The position numbers and the translations under genes were made by a program. The notes beneath the pieces were generated by a model, which saw nothing but the letters and a program-made list of their open reading frames with translations, ran no database searches and was not told where the DNA came from. This document shows, piece after piece, positions 1-5,185 of a stretch of 5,470 nucleotides of DNA (positions are counted from its first letter, which is position 1; every line of letters starts with the position of its first letter). The stretch is from Candidatus Sumerlaeota bacterium. GTDB lineage: Bacteria > Sumerlaeota > Sumerlaeia > UBA8349. The stretch spans positions 690-6,159 of the forward strand of contig DNPO01000076.1 of NCBI GenBank assembly GCA_003501375.1. The letters are read 5' to 3'.

Positions 1-228
1 CGCAAAATCGTCGAGGAAAAAGGCTGGAAACAAGTGCGCGACGAAGGCGCTGTTGAGGCGTTTGTCGACCAAGCAATTGCCGCCAACCCCGGCCCGGTGG
101 AAGATTTCCGCTCCGGTAAGGATAAGGCACTCGGCTTCCTCGTCGGCGCTGTCATGAAAGTCAGCAAGGGCAAAGCCAACCCCGACATGGTCAACGCGCT
201 GCTGCGGAAAAAGATTCGCGGGGAATAG
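1..228 (+). CDS. gatB: Aspartyl/glutamyl-tRNA amidotransferase subunit B, C-terminal fragment
   Basis: This is the 3' end of a gene that enters from the left edge; 75 codons are open from base 1 to the TAG at 226-228. The segment matches the C-terminal GatB/YqeY helical domain. It has the run ANPGPVEDFRSGKDKALGFL, then a GAVMKxSKGKANP stretch and a final NALLRKKI, all typical of GatB ends. By family knowledge, GatB is the subunit of the cytoplasmic GatCAB complex that binds misacylated Glu-tRNA(Gln) or Asp-tRNA(Asn), activates it, and receives ammonia from GatA. The tail domain contacts the tRNA elbow. The kinase-like N-terminal body lies outside the window. No classical terminator follows; the next structured element is the long inverted repeat 19 bp downstream. 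The GTG at 34 is internal, not a start. Confidence 0.93.
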   Translation, partial: RKIVEEKGWKQVRDEGAVEAFVDQAIAANPGPVEDFRSGKDKALGFLVGAVMKVSKGKANPDMVNALLRKKIRGE

Positions 229-246
229 GAGAAAGACTTAAAAGCA

Positions 247-367
247 TTTCTCACGCAAAGCCGCCAAGACGCAAAGAACTTCAACAGTGAAAGCCGACAG
301 GATTTACAAGATTAAAACAAGATTAGGTTTTGAAGTTCTTTGCGTCTTGGCGGCTTTGCGTGAGAAA
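247..367. repeat. Perfect 38-bp inverted repeat element downstream of gatB
   Basis: Bases 247-284 and 330-367 are exact reverse complements over 38 bp, with a 45-bp centre. Each arm carries the phrase GCAAAGCCGCCAAGACGCAA or its complement. The centre contains ACAAGATTA twice (306-314 and 317-325, 11-bp period). The arms could form a very stable cruciform or RNA hairpin in the 3' UTR of gatB. From memory, closely similar phrases occur as dispersed intergenic repeats in many environmental bacterial genomes; their function is not established. No transposase and no clear target-site duplication is visible. There is no T-tract after the right arm, so it is not a standard intrinsic terminator, although it could stabilise or process the gatB 3' end. 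Confidence 0.9.
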
Positions 368-393
368 AGGGTTTTTGATGAATTTGACATTCC

Positions 394-400
394 AAGGAGA
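394..400 (+). promoter_or_regulatory. Ribosome binding site that fixes the cupin start
   Basis: AAGGAGA lies six bases before the ATG at 407-409. It favours that ATG over the in-frame GTG at 287, which sits in the centre of the inverted repeat and would translate the right repeat arm. Confidence 0.85.
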
Positions 401-406
401 ACGACC

Positions 407-847
407 ATGACCGTTCACAAAACAAACTATTCGGTTGAACACTCCGGTCCGTTTGAAACGCTTTTGCAGCACGATTTTATGGGCCGTGCGGGCAAATATT
501 TCATTGGCAAGGAATTAGGGCTGACCAGTTGCGAAGTATCGCTGAACCGCGTCCCCGCCGGACGGGGAATGCCGTTTGTACATAGTCATAAAAAGAACGA
601 GGAACTCTACATTGTTCTGCGCGGCAATGGCATTTTTTTTGTGGATGGTGATGAATTCCCGATTCAGGAAGGCAGCCTGATTCGCGTTGCACCGGATGGT
701 GCGCGTGCATTCAAGGCTGGTGATGAGGACTTGTACCTGATCTGCATCCAAGCCGAAGCGGGGAGTCTGACCCAAGCCACCCGCGAAGATGGATACATGG
801 TGAAAACCGCAACTTCATGGTTGCCGCTCCAAGACGATGTAAAATAA
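407..847 (+). CDS. Small single-domain cupin protein
   Basis: This 146-residue protein is one cupin beta-barrel of the Cupin_2 type. Motif 1 is seen at about residues 54-73: G54, then H59-S-H61, E65/E66 and G73. Motif 2 is at about residues 81-102: G81, P85, G89, then APDGARAF. H59, H61 and E65 or E66 are the expected metal ligands. The fourth ligand, normally His in motif 2, is missing; the place is taken by Ala99/Arg100. Such cupins are usually soluble and may bind a metal or a small ligand, but no substrate can be assigned. The start is chosen from the strong ribosome binding site and because the barrel begins soon after it. A longer version from 287 would only add translated repeat. It is followed by a 107-bp gap, so it may be monocistronic. 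Confidence 0.85.
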   Translation: MTVHKTNYSVEHSGPFETLLQHDFMGRAGKYFIGKELGLTSCEVSLNRVPAGRGMPFVHSHKKNEELYIVLRGNGIFFVDGDEFPIQEGSLIRVAPDGARAFKAGDEDLYLICIQAEAGSLTQATREDGYMVKTATSWLPLQDDVK

Positions 848-954
848 GTGTACGGGAAAATATTTGCGGGGGATGGACGCTGACCCGCATGCTCTCCGGT
901 AGTGCCATGCAGATGGCGCGTGGTTTATCTCTAACATAGGCGAGGGCACTGAAC
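848..954. other. Intergenic gap between cupin and flavoprotein genes
   Basis: No gene is visible in this 107-bp gap. TGCGGG (865-870) can pair with CCCGCA (884-889) around a 13-nt loop, but no T-tract follows, so it is not a convincing terminator. GAGGG at 942-946 lies eight bases before the flavoprotein ATG and is its likely ribosome binding site. I see no strong sigma70-type promoter. Confidence 0.5.
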
Positions 955-1503
955 ATGGGGAAAAACATATTGGTTTTGACTGGCAGCCCCAGAAAAAACG
1001 GCAATAGCGACAAATTGGCGGATGCGTTTATTTCCGGCGCTCAACAGGCGGGACATACGACCGTAAAGTACAGTACGGCAGATAAAACCATCAAGGGGTG
1101 TATTGATTGTCAGACCTGTTTCAAACATGGAACAGCCTGCTCCATCCCGGATGATTTTAACACCCTCGCGCCACTCATAGAGCAAGCGGATATGCTAGTG
1201 CTCGCCACTCCGCTGTATTGTTTTTCGTTTCCCATGCAGTTAAAGGCCGCTATTGACAAATTCTATGCGTTTCTAATTTCACAGACCCCTCTGAAAATTA
1301 AGGAGTCTGCCTTGCTCGTCACGGGAGGATCGAAGGACAAAGCGGAGTATGAAGGAATCGTTCAATCTTATCAGTTGATGTCCAAATTTATGCAGTGGAC
1401 AGACCAGGGGGTCATCGTTGTCATGGGGCTGCATGGTAAAGATGAAATTCTCGCAACGGATGGGCTGTCCCGAGCAGAAAACTTTGGCAAGAGCATCGTC
1501 TAA
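955..1503 (+). CDS. Flavodoxin-like NAD(P)H-dependent FMN reductase, iron-sulfur flavoprotein type
   Basis: This 182-residue protein has the fold signature of the NADPH-dependent FMN reductase/ISF family. It opens with a hydrophobic beta strand and the FMN phosphate loop GSPRKNGNS (residues 10-18). The segment ATPLYCFSFPMQLKAAIDKF (84-103) is the usual second flavin-binding loop and dimer helix. Between them four cysteines (C49, C52, C55, C62) form a C-x2-C-x2-C-x6-C motif, as in archaeal iron-sulfur flavoproteins where they hold a 4Fe-4S cluster. Family knowledge suggests two-electron flavin reductase or electron-transfer activity in the cytosol, possibly for oxidative stress or quinone-like acceptors; the substrate is unknown. 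The length is normal for the family. It starts at ATG 955 behind GAGGG. Its stop is 45 bp before the orphan methyltransferase start at 1549. Confidence 0.85.
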   Translation: MGKNILVLTGSPRKNGNSDKLADAFISGAQQAGHTTVKYSTADKTIKGCIDCQTCFKHGTACSIPDDFNTLAPLIEQADMLVLATPLYCFSFPMQLKAAIDKFYAFLISQTPLKIKESALLVTGGSKDKAEYEGIVQSYQLMSKFMQWTDQGVIVVMGLHGKDEILATDGLSRAENFGKSIV

Positions 1504-1547
1504 ATACGCATTCGTTTTGTCGATTATATAGAAACAGCGGAAAATTT

Positions 1548-1607
1548 CATGACCTCTCCTTGGTACGCCTCTTATTTCTCCGAACCCTATGGCGAGGTTT
1601 ACGCCAA
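1548..1607 (+). repeat. 60-bp direct repeat, upstream copy
   Basis: This is identical in all 60 bases to 2154-2213, at an offset of 606 bp. It begins one base before an ATG and covers 19 codons of the methyltransferase N-terminus. The sequences outside the repeat differ at once on both sides (TTT versus CCG before it, GAAAGG versus CTATTT after it). Perfect identity implies a recent duplication, or an assembly join. Confidence 0.97.
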
Positions 1608-1653
1608 GAAAGGCCTCGTCCAATGCCTACCATTTGCATGTTTTATGGTATAA
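1549..1653 (+). pseudogene. Truncated duplicate of the methyltransferase 5' end
   Basis: The ATG at 1549 opens a 34-codon frame ending at TAA 1651-1653. Its first 19 codons equal those of the full methyltransferase at 2155 (MTSPWYASYFSEPYGEVYA). Codon 20 onward is read out of frame into the DUF4160 gene. It lacks the whole SAM-binding domain, so it cannot be a methyltransferase. The 45 bp before it (1504-1548) may be the native leader of the methyltransferase, left here when the DUF4160/DUF2442 segment was inserted. Only a weak GGA-type ribosome binding site is seen in front. If translated, it would overlap the DUF4160 start by 31 bases and might couple or dampen its translation; that is inference. 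Confidence 0.8.
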
Positions 1654-2153
1654 TCATCCGGTTGTACTATGCACCGGGAGAGCACAATCCCCCTCATTTT
1701 CACGTGTATTACAATGAATTCACGGCTGTGGTAGACATGCAAACCGGGGAAATCCGCGAGGGCAGTCTTCCCATACGTCAGCGAAAACTGGTGGAAGCAT
1801 GGACGGAATTGCACCAAGAAGAATTAATGGCGGACTGGAAACTGGTCATGAGTGGTGAAGAACCTTTCAAAATTCAACCGTTGCAATAAGGACATAGCCC
1901 ATGTATCCCGCCGTACAAAAAGTCCACGCCAATGATGATTTTACTCTCGCCATTACTTTTGATGACGGGGTTGTCGGTTTGTTGGATATGAAGCCCTATC
2001 TGGATTTTGGAGTGTTCGGTCGGTTAAAAGATTTGGATGTTTTCAGTCGTGTGCATGTTGCGTTTGACACGATTGAATGGAATTGTGGAGTAGATTTAGA
2101 CCCCGAATTTGTTAGAAGCAAATTAGTCATCAACACGCAGTCTGGAAAAGCCG
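1608..2153 (+). mobile_element. Putative two-gene DUF4160/DUF2442 cassette between direct repeats
   Basis: The 546 bp between the two 60-bp repeats start exactly at the DUF4160 ribosome binding site and end two bases into the last sense codon of DUF2442. They therefore hold the two-gene unit and nothing else. No transposase, integrase or terminal inverted repeat is visible. Recombination between the repeats would delete 606 bp and leave one intact methyltransferase start behind the 45-bp leader at 1504-1548. Mobility is inferred from structure alone. An assembly join at a 60-bp overlap is the main alternative. Confidence 0.45.
1623..1889 (+). CDS. DUF4160 family protein
   Basis: This 88-residue protein has the DUF4160 layout. 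It starts MPTICMFYGIIIRLYY, where family members usually read MPTI-x-x-F-x-G-I-x-I-x-M-Y-Y. Next comes H21-N-P-P-H25-F-H27 followed by YY, then an acidic strand with a TGEIREGSLP turn (41-50). A helix carries W60, H64, EEL and D71-W72, and the tail PFKIQPL is typical. The His-rich HNPPHFH segment is the most conserved part and could bind metal or nucleic acid, but no biochemical role is established to my knowledge. Genes of this family often sit next to DUF2442 genes, as here, and the pair is suspected of being toxin-antitoxin-like. The start at 1623 is chosen from homology and from GAAAGG at 1608-1613; a longer frame from 1560 would translate the repeat out of frame. The gap to DUF2442 is 11 bp. 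Confidence 0.85.
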   Translation: MPTICMFYGIIIRLYYAPGEHNPPHFHVYYNEFTAVVDMQTGEIREGSLPIRQRKLVEAWTELHQEELMADWKLVMSGEEPFKIQPLQ

Positions 2154-2158
2154 CATGA
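1901..2158 (+). CDS. DUF2442 family protein
   Basis: This 85-residue protein matches DUF2442. It has an N-terminal V-x-x-V-H strand, then the F20-D-D-G-V turn. The D29-M-K-P-Y33-L segment leads to G37-V-F-G-R-L-K-D. The C-terminal signature is TIEWNCGVDLDPEF (57-70); relatives usually read T-I-x-W-x-x-G-x-D-L-x-P-E. AAGGA at 1888-1892 lies eight bases before the ATG. The partner DUF4160 gene ends 11 bp upstream, so the two are almost certainly co-translated. Its stop TGA (2156-2158) overlaps the methyltransferase ATG as ATGA, and this stop lies inside the 60-bp repeat. Molecular function is unknown; the family is predicted to work with DUF4160, perhaps as antitoxin or DNA-binding partner, but that is inference. 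Confidence 0.85.
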   Translation: MYPAVQKVHANDDFTLAITFDDGVVGLLDMKPYLDFGVFGRLKDLDVFSRVHVAFDTIEWNCGVDLDPEFVRSKLVINTQSGKAA

Positions 2159-2213
2159 CCTCTCCTTGGTACGCCTCTTATTTCTCCGAACCCTATGGCG
2201 AGGTTTACGCCAA
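2154..2213 (+). repeat. 60-bp direct repeat, downstream copy
   Basis: This is the second identical copy of 1548-1607. It contains the DUF2442 stop codon and the first 19 codons of the full-length methyltransferase, so it is the functional copy. Confidence 0.97.
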
Positions 2214-2895
2214 CTATTTGCTCCCGCCGGAAGACACGGTGACCGAGGCGAAGTTCACCGCCAAGGCGCTGAAACTTAAGGTTGCAGACCGTATTCTTGA
2301 TTGCCCCTGCGGTTATGGCCGCCACCTGGCCGAATGGAAAAAGTTCCCCCATATCGTGGGGCTGGACCTCGATGCCGATTGTCTCGTGCGTTCCAAAGCC
2401 ACCGTTGCGCCCGAGTCGCCCGTGTTGCGTGGCGATATGCGGTCGCTGCCGTTTGCGGATAATTCCTTCGATGTGATTATCAATCTGTTCAACAGTTTCG
2501 GCTACTTTACGCCCAAGGAAAACCGCCTGGTTTTGGACGAATGGTACCGTGTGCTCGCACCCAAGGGCCGTTTGCTCATTGATATTGTGAATCCGCCGCC
2601 GCTGGTCGAAATCGTCTCTGACAATCCCCGCACGATGGTGCAGGTGCGCGATCTGGTCTTTACCGAGGACTGGGGACTGGACGCCGAGAAAAATATTCTC
2701 TCCAATCGCACCACGATTCAGTTGGGCAAAAAGCGTTGCAAGCGTTCTTACAAACTTCAGTTGTATTCGTTTGAGGAATTACAGGAAATGCTGGCCGAAG
2801 CCGGGTTCAAGTTCCAGAAGGTTTGGGGAGATTTTGATGGCGAGGTTTACGCGCCCGACGAGTCTGATCGGCTTATTGTTATTGCAACCAAGTAA
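2155..2895 (+). CDS. Class I SAM-dependent methyltransferase
   Basis: This 246-residue protein has the class I Rossmann methyltransferase motifs in order. Motif I is RILDCPCGYGRH (46-57), the SAM-binding glycine loop. The acidic end of strand 2 is GLDLD (69-73, D71). GDMRSLPF (93-100) contacts the adenine, and SFDVIINLFNSFGYF (104-118) is motif IV. LAPKGRLLIDIVNP is the post-motif strand. The tail GDFDGEVYAPDESDRLIVIA is usual for Methyltransf_25/11-like proteins. The substrate (small molecule, lipid or other) cannot be told from sequence. The ATG overlaps the DUF2442 stop (ATGA), with only a weak GGAAAAG behind it, so translation is probably coupled to DUF2442 in the present arrangement. The same first 19 codons occur at 1549. 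The gene ends 28 bp from the convergent rnc stop. Confidence 0.9.
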   Translation: MTSPWYASYFSEPYGEVYANYLLPPEDTVTEAKFTAKALKLKVADRILDCPCGYGRHLAEWKKFPHIVGLDLDADCLVRSKATVAPESPVLRGDMRSLPFADNSFDVIINLFNSFGYFTPKENRLVLDEWYRVLAPKGRLLIDIVNPPPLVEIVSDNPRTMVQVRDLVFTEDWGLDAEKNILSNRTTIQLGKKRCKRSYKLQLYSFEELQEMLAEAGFKFQKVWGDFDGEVYAPDESDRLIVIATK

Positions 2896-2923
2896 TTGCT
2901 GCAGAGACGAATAAATACCAAGA

Positions 2924-3634
2924 CTATTTTTTCTCTTTCAGCATTGCTTCGCAGGCTACTTTGGCTGCGTGGTTTTCCGCCGTTTTTACGCGCGCACCCT
3001 TGCCCTTGCCCCAAGATACGCCCTTAATCCGCACTTCCACATGAAAGCAGCGTTCGTGCGCCGGACCTTCTTCGCCCATGCGGTGGTAGGTCGGGTTGCC
3101 CATGCCGCGGCTTTGCGACATTTCCTGCAAACGGGTTTTATGGTCAGGGTGCATCTGTTGCTGAAGGGTGTTGAGGCCGGGTTTAAAAATTCGTTCCAGC
3201 ACAAATTTTTTCAGTTCGGGGGAATTCGGGTTTTCCAGATAGAGGGCACCCACCAACGCTTCGAGCGCGGAACCGACGTTGGAAACGCGGTGGCGTCCGC
3301 CGGTTTCTTCCTCGCCTTTGCCGAGCAGGAGCAGGTCGTCCATGCCCAGTTCGCAGGCGCGTCGCCAGAGTTCCTTGCCGCACACGAGGAAACTGCGCAT
3401 GCGGGAAAGTTGGCCTTCAGGTAGATCGGGGTGGGTGGAAAAAAGAAACTCGGCGGCCATGCAACCAAGCACGGCATCGCCGAGGAATTCAAGACGTTCG
3501 TTATCGGGGTGTCCCGCATGCTCAAAGGCATAGGAGCAATGGGTCAGGGCTTGATCAATCAGCGCGCACCGCTGCACGCTCAGACCGTGGCGGTCGAGAA
3601 AGTCGCAGATGCGTTTTTCTCGGTCGGGTGTCAT
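2924..3634 (-). CDS. rnc: Ribonuclease III
   Basis: This 236-residue protein has the standard two-domain form. The catalytic domain (about 1-155) carries the signature NERLEFLGDAVL (45-56), with E46, E49 and D53, then PEGQLSRMR with E73. The second metal-site segment reads NVGSALEALVGALYLE (119-134): E125 is kept, but the usual Asp three residues earlier is Ser122. The double-stranded RNA-binding domain follows from about 162 (HKTRLQEMSQSRG) to the end, with the typical ENHAAKVACEAML helix. By family knowledge the enzyme is a Mg-dependent homodimer that cleaves double-stranded RNA in rRNA processing and mRNA turnover. It is the last gene of the acpP-fabF-rnc operon; its ATG overlaps the fabF TGA (ATGA), with GAGGG immediately before it, so coupled translation is likely. 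Confidence 0.95.
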   Translation of the reverse strand: MTPDREKRICDFLDRHGLSVQRCALIDQALTHCSYAFEHAGHPDNERLEFLGDAVLGCMAAEFLFSTHPDLPEGQLSRMRSFLVCGKELWRRACELGMDDLLLLGKGEEETGGRHRVSNVGSALEALVGALYLENPNSPELKKFVLERIFKPGLNTLQQQMHPDHKTRLQEMSQSRGMGNPTYHRMGEEGPAHERCFHVEVRIKGVSWGKGKGARVKTAENHAAKVACEAMLKEKK

Positions 3635-4881
3635 CCCTCAAACTTCTTCATCGCAATAGTGGCATTGTGCCCGCCGAAGCCGAGGCTGTTGCTGATGGCC
3701 GCGCGAACTTTCATTTCACGCGCCGTGTTCGGCACGTAATCCAGGTCGCATTCGGGATCGGGGGTGGTATAGTTTGCGGTCGGGTGTACGATGTTGTTCG
3801 CAATGGTAAGCGCCATTACAACGCCTTCCACGCCGCCCGCAGCGCCAAGCAAGTGACCAATCATGGACTTGGTGGAGTTGACGACCAATCCGTTTTTAGC
3901 GTGATCGCCAAAGACGGTTTTGATGGCCATGGTTTCCAACTTGTCGTTCATCGGAGTGGACGTACCATGCGCATTCACATAGTCCACATCTTCCGGGTTC
4001 AAGCCTGCGCAACGCAATGCAGCCTGCATGGCGCGTGCGCCGCCGTTGCCATCGGGAGCGGGCGCTGTAATGTGGTGCGCATCGCAGGACGCGCCATAAC
4101 CGGCGAGTTCGCAATAAATTCGCGCGCCACGCGCTTTGGCGTGTTCCAACTCTTCCAGTACGATAATACCGGCGCCTTCACCCATGAGGAAGCCATCGCG
4201 TTCCTTGTCAAAAGGACGGCTGGCGCTCTGCGGGTCATCGTTCCGGGTGGTCAGGGCGTGCATGTTGCTGAAGCCCGCCATGCCCAGTGTGGTGATGGCT
4301 GATTCCGTACCACCGGCAAACATGACATCGGCGTCGCCACGGGCAATCGTGTGGAACGACTCACCAATGCTGTGCGTAGCGGATGCGCACGCAGTAACAA
4401 CGCAGAAGTTCGGCCCGCGCAGATTGAGATCAATCGCGACCATGCCGGCAGCCATATTGGTAATGATTTTTGGGATCAGGAAAGGACTGACGCGCTTGAG
4501 ACCTTTTTCAAGCGAAGCAGTGTGCTGCTCCATGATGGTCTCAAGACCGCCAATGCCGCAACCGATAATAGTACCACAACGGTCGGCGTTTTCTTCGGTA
4601 ATGACCAAGCCGGAATCCTTGGAGGCTTCGCGGGCGGCCACCATGGCCAACTGAGTGAAACGCTCGTTTTTCCGCGCTTCCTTCTTATCGAAGTAGTCTT
4701 CCGCATTAAAATCGGGAATAAACGCGGCGATATGGCAATTCAGTCCTTCGGTGCTGATACTTGTGACCTGTGCGCCGGCACGTTTGCCAGCGCACAGACC
4801 AGACCAGTAACTGGGAACATCAAGGCCAATGGGCGTTACCGCACCGAGTCCGGTAACGACAACGCGACGATTGTTATTCAT
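3631..4881 (-). CDS. fabF: Beta-ketoacyl-ACP synthase II
   Basis: This 416-residue thiolase-fold condensing enzyme is close to the usual FabF length (about 410-420). It begins RRVVVTGLGAVTPIG. The nucleophile is Cys165 in VVTACASATHS, and the catalytic histidines are His305 (NAHGTSTPMND) and His343 (IGHLLGAAGG), with Lys338 just before the latter. The C-terminal SNSLGFGGHNA loop holds the gating Phe402. It elongates malonyl-ACP with acyl-ACP in cytosolic type II fatty acid synthesis, using the ACP encoded 27 bp upstream. All key residues are present. The Cys-His-His triad separates it from FabH (Cys-His-Asn). An ATG at 4881 follows a GAGG about nine bases upstream on the minus strand. The stop overlaps the rnc start. 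Confidence 0.96.
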   Translation of the reverse strand: MNNNRRVVVTGLGAVTPIGLDVPSYWSGLCAGKRAGAQVTSISTEGLNCHIAAFIPDFNAEDYFDKKEARKNERFTQLAMVAAREASKDSGLVITEENADRCGTIIGCGIGGLETIMEQHTASLEKGLKRVSPFLIPKIITNMAAGMVAIDLNLRGPNFCVVTACASATHSIGESFHTIARGDADVMFAGGTESAITTLGMAGFSNMHALTTRNDDPQSASRPFDKERDGFLMGEGAGIIVLEELEHAKARGARIYCELAGYGASCDAHHITAPAPDGNGGARAMQAALRCAGLNPEDVDYVNAHGTSTPMNDKLETMAIKTVFGDHAKNGLVVNSTKSMIGHLLGAAGGVEGVVMALTIANNIVHPTANYTTPDPECDLDYVPNTAREMKVRAAISNSLGFGGHNATIAMKKFEG

Positions 4882-4908
4882 GTAATGAAGCCTCGTTCCG
4901 CCTGTAAA

Positions 4909-5148
4909 TTAGGCCTTTTTTCCGCTGATGTAGGTAACGGCGTCGCCAACGGTGCGGATTTTTTCGGCGTCTTCATCCGGAATATCCAACTCAAACTGCT
5001 CCTCGAACGCCATGACCAATTCCACGATATCCAACGAATCAGCGCCCAGGTCTTCCAGGAACTTCGCGTTCGGGGTTACGTCCTCGGCATTGACGGAGAG
5101 TTGCTCTACGATAATATCTTTGACTTTAGCTTCGATCTCGGCGGACAT
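4909..5148 (-). CDS. acpP: Acyl carrier protein
   Basis: This 79-residue acidic protein has the canonical four-helix ACP pattern. The attachment site is GADSLDIVEL, with Ser38 as the serine that receives 4'-phosphopantetheine. Helix III has the EFGIDIPDEDAEKI-like segment, here FELDIPDEDAEKI, followed by TVGDAVTYI. It carries acyl chains as thioesters between fatty acid synthesis enzymes in the cytosol, including FabF from the next gene. The start ATG at 5148 is preceded by a strong AAGGAGG (5167-5161) 12 bases upstream, as expected for a very abundant protein. It is the first gene of the operon visible here. The gene order acpP-fabF-rnc is common in bacteria. No unusual residue is seen. Confidence 0.97.
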   Translation of the reverse strand: MSAEIEAKVKDIIVEQLSVNAEDVTPNAKFLEDLGADSLDIVELVMAFEEQFELDIPDEDAEKIRTVGDAVTYISGKKA

Positions 5149-5160
5149 GTGTGTCTTCTG

Positions 5161-5167
5161 CCTCCTT
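5161..5167 (-). promoter_or_regulatory. Strong ribosome binding site of acpP
   Basis: On the minus strand this reads AAGGAGG, a full match to the anti-Shine-Dalgarno core, 12 bases before the acpP ATG. The spacing is slightly long. Confidence 0.85.
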
Positions 5168-5185
5168 CGGTTTGGGTAAGATAAA

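Noticed and set aside
247..367. CRISPR or intrinsic terminator reading of the inverted repeat
   Set aside because: There are only two arms in opposite orientation, with no array of direct repeats and spacers, and no T-tract after the stem.
287..406. Extended cupin start at GTG 287
   Set aside because: It lies in the repeat centre, translates the repeat arm, and is bypassed by a strong ribosome binding site before ATG 407.
865..889. Terminator after the cupin gene
   Set aside because: It is a six-base-pair stem with a 13-base loop and no T-tract.
1560..1622. Extended DUF4160 start upstream of 1623
   Set aside because: The extra codons translate the 60-bp methyltransferase repeat out of frame, and the family start MPTI lies at 1623.
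1279..1623. Minus-strand frame sharing a segment with a frame at 1996-2352
   Set aside because: The shared segment is only the antisense of the 60-bp repeat; both frames lie antisense to well-supported genes.
3628..4302. Long plus-strand frames antisense to fabF (also 4351-5184)
   Set aside because: They are shadows of fabF and acpP, whose motifs and ribosome binding sites are clear; the antisense proteins resemble no family I know.
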